Part shown: positions 57,693 through 64,000 of the stretch, one piece after another
How positions within the stretch are numbered: the stretch's first letter is position 1
Layout: every line of letters starts with the position of its first letter
Source: CAZBXE01 sp964496125
GTDB lineage: Bacteria; Chlamydiota; Chlamydiia; Chlamydiales; CAZBXE01
Assembly (NCBI GenBank): GCA_964496125.1
Contig: CAZBXE010000002.1
Coordinates: 62,001-126,000, forward strand
DNA: 64,000 nt
Direction: 5' to 3'
Notes under the pieces: model-generated
The model's database searches: none
Seen by the model: only the letters and a program-made list of their open reading frames with translations
What the model was told of the DNA's origin: nothing
Program-made: the position numbers and the translations under genes

Positions 57693-58700
57693 CTATTCTC
57701 TTGAAGCCATATACACAAGCAAATCTACAACTCGGGCTGAATAGCCCATCTCGTTATCATACCACGCTAGTATCTTGTAGAAATTACTATTCAGTGCAAT
57801 GCCTGCCTCTTTATCAAAAATTGCCGAAAAGGTACTCCCAATAAAATCACTGGAGACAACCGGCTCATCACAATAGCTGAGAATGCCCTTCATAGATCCT
57901 TCGGCTGCGTTTTTCATCTCCTTACAAATCTCCTCCCATGAGGTAGGTTTAGTAAGGCGTACAGTCAGATCTACTAAGGAAACATCTCCTATTGGGACGC
58001 GTAGTGCCTTTCCCGTGAGTTTTCCCTTCACCTCCGGAAGACAAAGGGCTACCGCCTTGGCAGCCCCCGTTGACGCTGGTATGATATTGAGCAGCGCTGA
58101 CCTCCCCCCCCTCAAGTCTTTGGCCGAGGGGCCATCTACTGTCGGTTGGGATGCCGTCAGTGCATGCACCGTCGTCATTAATCCATCTTCTATTCCAAAT
58201 TCATCAAGCAATACCTTCGTGATCGGCGCTAAACAATTCGTCGTACACGAGGCATTGGATACTACTACATCCTTCAGGGGATTATATTGTGTATGATTTA
58301 CCCCCATCACATATGTTGCCATTTCTCCATGGCCAGGCGCAGACACAACAACTCGTTTCGCTCCTGCCTGGATATGCTTGCTTGCAAGCTCTGTACTTGT
58401 AAACCTTCCTGTCGATTCCACTACATAGTCTATCTGCAGTTTTTTCCAAGGAAGCTGGCTGGGATCTCTTTCTTCAAGAAGGCAAGTCGTTTCCCCGTCT
58501 ACGAGCAAACAATCTCCCTCCACTCTAACATCACCTGGGTATTTGCCATGTACGGAATCATATTTCAAAAGATATGCGAGGTTATCTGGAGGGACCAAGT
58601 CGTTAATAGCTACAATCTTAAGGTCTTTCCGACTTCTTGCAAGTCGGTAAACAAGCCGGCCAATCCTGCCGAAACCATTAATTGCTATTCTTACCGCCAT
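57693..58700 (-). CDS. gapA: Glyceraldehyde-3-phosphate dehydrogenase
   Basis: 335 residues. NAD site I-N-G-F-G-R-I-G-R (5-13), catalytic Cys in S-N-A-S-C-T-T-N-C (about 147-155), and the C-terminal W-Y-D-N-E-M-G-Y. AGGAG site. Glycolysis step forming 1,3-bisphosphoglycerate. CT505 equivalent; follows the CT504-like gene as in Chlamydia. Confidence 0.98.
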   Translation of the reverse strand: MAVRIAINGFGRIGRLVYRLARSRKDLKIVAINDLVPPDNLAYLLKYDSVHGKYPGDVRVEGDCLLVDGETTCLLEERDPSQLPWKKLQIDYVVESTGRFTSTELASKHIQAGAKRVVVSAPGHGEMATYVMGVNHTQYNPLKDVVVSNASCTTNCLAPITKVLLDEFGIEDGLMTTVHALTASQPTVDGPSAKDLRGGRSALLNIIPASTGAAKAVALCLPEVKGKLTGKALRVPIGDVSLVDLTVRLTKPTSWEEICKEMKNAAEGSMKGILSYCDEPVVSSDFIGSTFSAIFDKEAGIALNSNFYKILAWYDNEMGYSARVVDLLVYMASRE

Positions 58701-59023
58701 CCATTCTCCTGAATTCAGAGCCTCAATCTTTAGCTTAATCCAGGCAATCCTGGAAAGTAAAGTATATTCTAGGTGAATACTCCCTCATCTAAAGCAGAGG
58801 TCCTCTCGCGATTTAAGGAACCTTCTGGCTGTTAGCCACACTCAGTTGTGACAAGGGCTTTTAGGGATTGGAACCCAGGCTATCTATTCAAAGAGCCAAA
58901 CTGTTACGACGATTCGTTTAGAGGAACTTGTCGCAGCCAGCTTCGTCGACTGTACTACAAAGTTTAACAAAATACAGATTTAAGCCAAGTCTTAAAGTAG
59001 ATGGTTTATTCCGTCATATAGAT
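58701..59023. other. Gap of about 320 bases between rplQ and gapA
   Basis: No supported frame on either strand and no tRNA. I see some tRNA-like words but no fold. Possibly the gapA promoter region. Nothing else supported. Confidence 0.3.
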
Positions 59024-59067
59024 AAATGTTTGAAGTAAAAGGAGGTCAAGCCTTACTTCAAACATTT
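59024..59067 (-). terminator. Stem-loop at the end of the ribosomal protein operon
   Basis: A 15-bp perfect inverted repeat (59024-59038 with 59053-59067, loop 14) directly after the rplQ stop. No long T tract follows, but length and position support a transcript end. Confidence 0.75.
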
Positions 59068-59071
59068 AAAG

Positions 59072-59500
59072 CTATTCGGGCAAATACTCAATCAAGCAAC
59101 GTTCTGCGCAATCGCCGTCTCTAATATCTGTTCGCATAATCCGAGTATATCCACCATCACGGTCCCTGTATCTTGGGCCTAACACATCGAACAGTTTGCG
59201 GATAACTTCTCGGTCGCCGTTATAAGCGTGTGTTTTCCCCTCTTTTGCAAGTCTAGCCTCTTTGGGCGTTAGCGTATTGAAACGAATCATCATTTCGCCA
59301 ATGGCCTTTCTTCTAGAAGCCAGCGTGTTTTCCTTAGCCAGGGTAATCATGAACGCAGCAAAGCGAGCAAGCTCCTTGGCTTTAGGAACAGTTGTTTCAA
59401 TTCTCTCATGCTCTATCAGTGACTTTAGCATGTTTGCAAACATGCATCTTCTATGAGAGGTTGTCCGGCTTAGTTTATTTGTTCTTCGTCTATGTCTCAT
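59072..59500 (-). CDS. rplQ: 50S ribosomal protein L17
   Basis: 142 residues. M-R-H-R-R-R-T-N-K-L-S-R-T-T-S-H-R-R and the R-I-E-T-T-V-P-K-A-K-E-L motif identify L17. Exit-tunnel neighbour of the large subunit. Last gene of the operon before a stem-loop. CT506 equivalent. Confidence 0.98.
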   Translation of the reverse strand: MRHRRRTNKLSRTTSHRRCMFANMLKSLIEHERIETTVPKAKELARFAAFMITLAKENTLASRRKAIGEMMIRFNTLTPKEARLAKEGKTHAYNGDREVIRKLFDVLGPRYRDRDGGYTRIMRTDIRDGDCAERCLIEYLPE

Positions 59501-59520
59501 TGTCTTCGTCCCTAAGTAGT

Positions 59521-60633
59521 TTACGGCGTTTGGCTTAACTCACTCGCCTGTCTTTTTTGCTCTTGGTAATCCCTAATTTTTCCCTTTACATTTTCCGGTG
59601 TTAAGCCATACTTGCTGAGGTCCATTCCGAGAGAAAGGCTCATCTCTGTGAGTTTAGCCTTAATCTCATTGAGGGATTTTTTTCCAAAATTTCTAAATTC
59701 CAACATCTTACGCTCTGGTATAATCACAAGCTCTGCAATTGACTCAATATTCGCTCCGCTTAGGCAATTTGTCGAACGAACAGAAAGTTCAATCTCATCA
59801 ATTCGAAGAGATAGCTTATCCAGAAATTCATCTTCTGTGGCATCAGATTCCAGATCCTGATCATCAAAGTTAAGAGCTTCTGTTTGAAGCTGCTCAAACA
59901 CAGCGAAATGCTTAACTGCAATCTGTGATGCAAATGTTAGTGCTTCTCTTGGCGATATCCTACCATCGGTATATACATCCAAAACAAGCTTATCAAAATC
60001 TGTATCTTGTCCTACCCTGGTGTTTTCCACAAAGTAGTTGACTAGCCTTACGGGGGAGAAGGCTGAGTCTACAACAATTTCATCCATTAACTTGTCATAA
60101 ATCTCATGTCTCTCAGACGGTACATAACCTCTACCAAAACCAATTTTCAGGTTTACCTGTCTCTTCATTGGCTTAGTCACTGTAAAGAGGTGGTGTTTTG
60201 GATTAACTACTTCGAAATAACCATCGTTTACAAGATCCCCTAGCTTAATCTGAACCTGACCACCATTCTTCTCGAGGTCTTCTTGAGTTATATCCAGTAA
60301 CATGGTGATGATGCGATTCTGTCTCGAACCTTTGGCATCGTCTTTGGGGAGCTTTCTGAGAAGGGCACCCTTGAAGTTCAAGACGATGTTTGTCATATCT
60401 TCAACGATCCCTTGCACGGCCATATACTCGTGAGGCACACCTTCTAACATCACGGAGATAATAGCAGGAGCTTCGAGAGATGACAACATCAAGCGTCTTA
60501 GCGTATTCCCCAATGTGTGGCCAAAGCCTCTTTCAAAGGGCTCTGCCGCAAAACGGGCATAATTCCTTGCTGGATCTTCTTCTTCGATAACAATTTTATC
60601 TGGCATTTCAAATTTGCCGTACCTAACTCCCAT
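59521..60633 (-). CDS. rpoA: RNA polymerase alpha subunit
   Basis: 370 residues. N-terminal dimerisation domain with G-F-G-H-T-L-G-N-T-L-R-R-L-M-L-S-S (about 35-51), C-terminal domain from about 275 with S-x-N-C-L-S-G-A-N-I and F-G-K-K-S-L-N-E-I. About 40 residues longer than E. coli alpha (329), mostly in an inserted acidic linker and the C-terminus, as in other chlamydiae. 20 bases upstream of rplQ. Confidence 0.97.
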   Translation of the reverse strand: MGVRYGKFEMPDKIVIEEEDPARNYARFAAEPFERGFGHTLGNTLRRLMLSSLEAPAIISVMLEGVPHEYMAVQGIVEDMTNIVLNFKGALLRKLPKDDAKGSRQNRIITMLLDITQEDLEKNGGQVQIKLGDLVNDGYFEVVNPKHHLFTVTKPMKRQVNLKIGFGRGYVPSERHEIYDKLMDEIVVDSAFSPVRLVNYFVENTRVGQDTDFDKLVLDVYTDGRISPREALTFASQIAVKHFAVFEQLQTEALNFDDQDLESDATEDEFLDKLSLRIDEIELSVRSTNCLSGANIESIAELVIIPERKMLEFRNFGKKSLNEIKAKLTEMSLSLGMDLSKYGLTPENVKGKIRDYQEQKRQASELSQTP

Positions 60634-60666
60634 GAACTATCTCCTGATTCCCAAATCTAGCTTAAA

Positions 60667-61071
60667 TTATACTCTTCTTCTTTTGCGTGGTCTGCATCCG
60701 TTGTGTGGTACAGGTGTTGAATCTCGTATCGTAGTAATTAATAGGCCTGCGCTTTGCAATCCTCGTACAGCTGATTCACGACCGGCTCCCGGACCATTCA
60801 AATTCACTTCGACTTCCTTCATACCTACGCCCATCGCGATCTTTGCTGCATCTTGCGCGGCTATTGTTGCTGCATATGCAGACGATTTCTTCGAACCGGA
60901 AAAACTTGCTTTACCCGCTGACGCCCACGAAACAACCCTGCCTGTCTGGTCAGTAATCGTTACGATCGTGTTATTAAAGCTTGCAAGCACATAAACTATC
61001 CCTGAAGGAACGTTCTGATGCACTCGTTTTTTAACTTTTCCTGGTTTCTTTGCAGTTGTCTGTTTAGCCAA
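60667..61071 (-). CDS. rpsK: 30S ribosomal protein S11
   Basis: 134 residues. V-H-Q-N-V-P-S-G-I-V-Y-V-L-A-S-F-N-N-T and the C-terminal P-V-P-H-N-G-C-R-P-R-K-R-R-R-V identify S11, with a short extra Lys-rich N-terminus. CT508 equivalent. Confidence 0.98.
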   Translation of the reverse strand: MAKQTTAKKPGKVKKRVHQNVPSGIVYVLASFNNTIVTITDQTGRVVSWASAGKASFSGSKKSSAYAATIAAQDAAKIAMGVGMKEVEVNLNGPGAGRESAVRGLQSAGLLITTIRDSTPVPHNGCRPRKRRRV

Positions 61072-61114
61072 AGCTTTTAACTCCTCCTTTCCTCAAATCT
61101 GTATCGTGCTCAGT

Positions 61115-61483
61115 TTACTTCTTTTTGTTCGCAACTGTTTTCTTGCGCCCTTTTCGCGTACGCGCGTTACATCTAGTTCTCTGTCCTCTAACTGGCAGTC
61201 CTAGTCTATGACGCAGTCCTCTCCATGCATGGATACTGATCAATCGTTTAATGTTGTTTTGTACTTCCCTTCTTAGATCCCCTTCAACGACATACTCTGA
61301 TTGAAGCATTGCGTTTAGTTTCGCGATATCGTCTTGTGTGAGATTCTTAGCGCGCATATCTGGGTTCAGACCTAACTTTGCTAGTACTTCCATTGACTTG
61401 GCTTTGCCAAGACCATAGATGTAGGTCAGGGAAATCACTAATCTCTTGTTGTCTGGTATGTCAATACCGATAACCCTTGGCAT
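61115..61483 (-). CDS. rpsM: 30S ribosomal protein S13
   Basis: 122 residues; starts M-P-R-V-I-G-I-D-I-P and has S-I-H-A-W-R-G-L-R-H-R-L-G-L-P-V-R-G-Q-R-T. Head protein of the small subunit. CT509 equivalent. 62 bases separate it from secY. Confidence 0.98.
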   Translation of the reverse strand: MPRVIGIDIPDNKRLVISLTYIYGLGKAKSMEVLAKLGLNPDMRAKNLTQDDIAKLNAMLQSEYVVEGDLRREVQNNIKRLISIHAWRGLRHRLGLPVRGQRTRCNARTRKGRKKTVANKKK

Positions 61484-61545
61484 TTCTTAGTCTCCTAAAA
61501 TCATTTTTCAAATAGTAAACCATAAGAGCGGATTGTCTTCAACCA

Positions 61546-62916
61546 CTATCTCCCTCTGATTTTACCCCGTTTCATAAATCCTTGATACTGTCTCATTAGC
61601 AAATGAGACTCGATCTGTTTCATTGTATCCAAAACAACGCCCACCAAGATTAAAAGCGTAGTTCCTCCGAAGAAATAGCTGATATTCGAGGGAATCGCCA
61701 GTACCTTACCAACGATATTTGGTGATATCGCAAGAAGGGCTAGATACGTTGCACCGATAAATGTGATTCTCATCGTCACAGCTTCTAGATAATCTTGGGT
61801 TGGCTTACCCTGTCTAATTCCTGGGATAAAGGCACCATTTTTCTTCATATCTGAGGCTACTTGATCAGGTCTAAACTGTGTTATCGTCCAGAAGTAGGTG
61901 AAGAAGAAAATCAGAGTCACATAAAGGACAAGGTGTGTATTGCTCCCATAGGAGATCCATGATGTAACAACACCAAGCCAGGATGTTTCTCCGAGCAATT
62001 TACCAATTGTCGCAGGGAACATAAGCATTGCTGAAGCAAAGATAACAGGCACAACGCCTGCGTAGTTCACCTTGAGCGGTATGTAGGAGCTTCCACCTTG
62101 TACTTCTTTACGTCCCACTACACGCCTTGCATGCTGTAGAGGTATTCTTCTTTGTCCTTGGATCAACATAATGGTGGCTATGGTGACAAGAACAAATATA
62201 GCACTAAGAACGAGAATAATTGTGAAGTTCATTTGCCCAGGTTCTTGCGAATCAAGGTTGAGCTGCTGGAAAATTAAACCCATCGCTCCTGGTAGCTGTG
62301 ACAATATGCCTGTTGCAATGATGATGCTTACGCCGTTGCCAATCCCCTTTTCGGTGATCTGTTCCCCAATCCACATCATAAAGAGTGTGCCTGTCGTCAT
62401 GGTTGCAATGACGATCGTGTAGAAGAGAACGGGCATGCCAAAAAGAGTGATATCGACAAGTTCACCAGCAACAATGCCTGGAGTACTCATGTTCATGCGG
62501 AGAGCAAAACCAGCATATATGGCCGATTGCATGGCTGAAAGAAACAATGTTACCATTCTGGTATACTTTGTCATTTTCTTTTTACCAGACTCTGGGTTTT
62601 CCCTTATTTCTCTTTGTAGAGAAGGGATCACGGCTGTGAGAACTTGCAGCATGATCGAAGCTGAGATGTAGGGTACAACCCCTAATGCGAATACTGTCAT
62701 TTGAGAGAAGGCACCGCCGGTAAACATGCTTACCATCTGAAAGAGGCCTTGGCCGCCACCTGCAAACTGTCTAAAATAGTTCATGGCAACTTCACCGTTA
62801 ATCCCTGGTACTGGGACAAACACACCAATTCTGCAGACAACAAGCATGGCAAGCGTAAACAGTATTTTCTGTTTCAACTCTGGAATCTGAAATATTCTTC
62901 TCAACTCGTCAATCAT
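61546..62916 (-). CDS. secY: Protein translocase subunit SecY
   Basis: 456 residues, ten hydrophobic segments, typical S-x-F-x-R-R... cytoplasmic loops; visible are P-V-P-G-I-N near the start, Q-R-E-I-R-E-N-P-E and the C-terminal G-T-T-L-L-I-L-V-G-V-V-L-D with Q-Y-Q-G-F-M-K-R-G-K-I-R-G-R. Core of the Sec pore. Its ATG overlaps rplO by four bases. CT510 equivalent. Confidence 0.97.
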   Translation of the reverse strand: MIDELRRIFQIPELKQKILFTLAMLVVCRIGVFVPVPGINGEVAMNYFRQFAGGGQGLFQMVSMFTGGAFSQMTVFALGVVPYISASIMLQVLTAVIPSLQREIRENPESGKKKMTKYTRMVTLFLSAMQSAIYAGFALRMNMSTPGIVAGELVDITLFGMPVLFYTIVIATMTTGTLFMMWIGEQITEKGIGNGVSIIIATGILSQLPGAMGLIFQQLNLDSQEPGQMNFTIILVLSAIFVLVTIATIMLIQGQRRIPLQHARRVVGRKEVQGGSSYIPLKVNYAGVVPVIFASAMLMFPATIGKLLGETSWLGVVTSWISYGSNTHLVLYVTLIFFFTYFWTITQFRPDQVASDMKKNGAFIPGIRQGKPTQDYLEAVTMRITFIGATYLALLAISPNIVGKVLAIPSNISYFFGGTTLLILVGVVLDTMKQIESHLLMRQYQGFMKRGKIRGR

Positions 62917-63368
62917 TCTGATAACACCTTAAATGGTATCTTAGCTTCTGTGAGTTTTTCTTTTGCTTTCGCGCTCAAAGCATTCGCTTCGATGGTTACT
63001 TTTTTTGTAAGTTCGCCTTCAGAGAGAATCTTGATCCCTTGTGATTTTTTAGAAATATATCCGCGATTCACAAGAGTTTCTTTACTTACCACATCTCCAT
63101 CTGAAAATATCGATTCGATTTGGTGCAAGTTTACAGTATCATATTCTCTGCGGAAGTTTTTATTGTTAAAACCACGAATAGGCGTCTTTTGGAGAAGTCT
63201 CATTTGGCCGCCCTCGTAGGCTTGTCTTCCTCCGTATCCGGATCTTGAGCCATCCCCTTTATGACCTCGTCCTGAAGTTTTACCCTTCCCGGACCCCATG
63301 CCTCTGCCTACACGCTTCTTTGGTTTTCTATAAATACTTGTGTTCTTTAAATTCGAAAGTTCGATCAT
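62913..63368 (-). CDS. rplO: 50S ribosomal protein L15
   Basis: 151 residues. K-K-R-V-G-R-G-M-G-S-G-K-G-K-T-S-G-R-G-H-K-G and G-F-E-G-G-Q-type (here A-Y-E-G-G-Q-M) motifs. Coupled by four-base overlaps to rpsE upstream and secY downstream. CT511 equivalent. Confidence 0.97.
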   Translation of the reverse strand: MIELSNLKNTSIYRKPKKRVGRGMGSGKGKTSGRGHKGDGSRSGYGGRQAYEGGQMRLLQKTPIRGFNNKNFRREYDTVNLHQIESIFSDGDVVSKETLVNRGYISKKSQGIKILSEGELTKKVTIEANALSAKAKEKLTEAKIPFKVLSE

Positions 63369-63844
63369 GCAGCACCTCTCAAGTTGCGTATTGCCTGACG
63401 GCTCTTTAAGTTTTTTAGTGCTTTAAAAGTAGCTTTTACTTGATTAATCGGATTGTTGTTACCTAGGCTTTTTGCCATGATATCTTTCACACCGGCGAAT
63501 TCGAGAACAGCTCGAACTTGCGAACCAGCGATCACTCCTGTTCCTTCTGGAGCAGGGCAGAGCATGACGGAGGATCCATCCCAGCTCGTTGTGATGTCAT
63601 GCGGTATTGTCGTCCCTTCCATCTCGATTTGGATGGTGTTTTTCCGGGCAATCTCTCCACCTTTCTTTATGGCATCTGTCAATTCATTGGCTTTTGCAAA
63701 CCCGTAACCGACCCTTCCCTTTCCGTCTCCTACAAGGATTAGAGCAGAAAAGCTAAACTTACGTCCACCCTTGACTACCTTGGCGCAACGGTTGATAAAG
63801 AGTGTTTTCTCTTTAAATTCCTGGTCGCCTGTTTCCCCTTTCAT
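63365..63844 (-). CDS. rpsE: 30S ribosomal protein S5
   Basis: 159 residues. R-C-A-K-V-V-K-G-G-R-K-F-S-F-S-A-L-I and G-Y-G-F-A-K-A-N-E motifs plus T-G-V-I-A-G-S-Q-V-R-A-V-L-E-F-A-G-V-K-D. Decoding-fidelity protein of the small subunit. Overlaps rplO by four bases. CT512 equivalent. Confidence 0.98.
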   Translation of the reverse strand: MKGETGDQEFKEKTLFINRCAKVVKGGRKFSFSALILVGDGKGRVGYGFAKANELTDAIKKGGEIARKNTIQIEMEGTTIPHDITTSWDGSSVMLCPAPEGTGVIAGSQVRAVLEFAGVKDIMAKSLGNNNPINQVKATFKALKNLKSRQAIRNLRGAA

Positions 63845-63859
63845 CTTTTCCCTCTTCCT

Positions 63860-64000
63860 TTAAAATTGTAGACCATTTGAACGCGCTGCATCAGCCAACT
63901 CTTTCAGGATGCCATGGTATTTGCTCGCTCCGCGGTCGAATACGACTTTACTAATTCCTTTCTCTTTTGCCCTTTCCGCAATTTTACCACCAATGACAGC
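63860..64000 (-). CDS. rplR: 50S ribosomal protein L18, C-terminal part
   Basis: The last 46 codons and stop are in the window, the gene continues past its end. Visible V-V-F-D-R-G-A-S-K-Y-H-G and the C-terminal L-A-D-A-A-R-S-N-G-L-Q-F match L18, which carries 5S rRNA. Just upstream of rpsE, CT513 equivalent. Confidence 0.95.
   Translation of the reverse strand, partial: AVIGGKIAERAKEKGISKVVFDRGASKYHGILKELADAARSNGLQF

Noticed and set aside
58701..59023. Possible small RNA or tmRNA between gapA and rplQ
   Set aside because: No tRNA-like domain, tag frame or stable fold could be assembled from the sequence by eye.
1..64000. CRISPR array, prophage or complete insertion sequence
   Set aside because: No regularly spaced repeats, phage structural genes or intact transposase were found.

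Overview
The window is a piece of a chromosome from a member of the phylum Chlamydiae, most likely an environmental, amoeba- or protist-associated lineage (Parachlamydiales sense) and not Chlamydia itself. The evidence is gene order. As I recall the C. trachomatis map, positions 3081-13103 follow CT457-CT465 (yebC, acetyltransferase, prfB, SWIB protein, lpxG, ispD, truA, HAD phosphatase, small hypothetical), 38381-40636 follow CT450-CT452 (uppS, cdsA, cmk), 44062-48203 follow CT432-CT429 (glyA, clpP, dapF, UPF0158), and 56721-64000 follow CT504-CT513 (conserved hypothetical, gapA, then rplQ to rplR). Genes typical of Chlamydia are interspersed with many genes Chlamydia lacks, so this is an enlarged environmental chlamydial genome. 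I cannot name the genus from the sequence.

Layout. 1-13245: end of an M16 peptidase, mscL, an archaeal/eukaryal-type proS, yebC, prfB with an intact programmed frameshift, a UDP-sugar pyrophosphorylase-like gene, the SWIB-lpxG-ispD-truA block and a tRNA-Leu(CAA). 13300-17850: a decaying accessory island beside that tRNA, holding a truncated ATP-binding protein, a regulator-PhzF fusion, DUF2000, a YbaK fragment, a broken MBL-fold hydrolase and a MITE-like repeat. 17939-25880: deacetylase, acetyltransferase, NTF2-like proteins, a secreted protein, an rRNA methyltransferase and an ABC-2 exporter. 25816-30632: a six-gene minus-strand operon (P1 peptidase, NeuB-family synthase, HAD phosphatase, formyltransferase, TPR protein, GNAT-like protein) that looks like a nonulosonic-acid or N-formyl-sugar module. 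30694-36545: ychJ between two inverted MITE-like copies, tRNA-Leu(CAG), a large TPR/leucine-rich effector candidate, dps and two secreted paralogues. 36585-49583: lepA, uppS, cdsA, cmk, the RNase P RNA, the zinc-ribbon coiled-coil protein, a PfkB kinase, glyA, clpP, dapF, UPF0158 and a PBP4-type carboxypeptidase with a 10-G run. 49623-56649: accessory and secreted genes, including a kinase-fold effector candidate, an Ntn hydrolase, a GT-A-like secreted protein, a fourth MITE-like copy, a pentatricopeptide-repeat (PPR) protein and tRNA-Leu(UAA). 56721-64000: gapA and the 3' half of the ribosomal protein operon including secY and rpoA.

The most unusual items are the PPR protein at 55335-56417 (PPR proteins are almost confined to eukaryotic organelles), the PI3/PI4-kinase or HipA-like protein at 50123-51631, the PAS/HTH-PhzF fusion at 14657-16126, the NeuB operon, a four-copy MITE-like family whose one copy supplies the stop codon of ychJ, a homopolymeric G tract inside the catalytic region of the PBP4-like gene, and several genes whose promoters sit so close to the start codon that leaderless transcripts are predicted. 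No CRISPR array, prophage or complete insertion sequence was seen.
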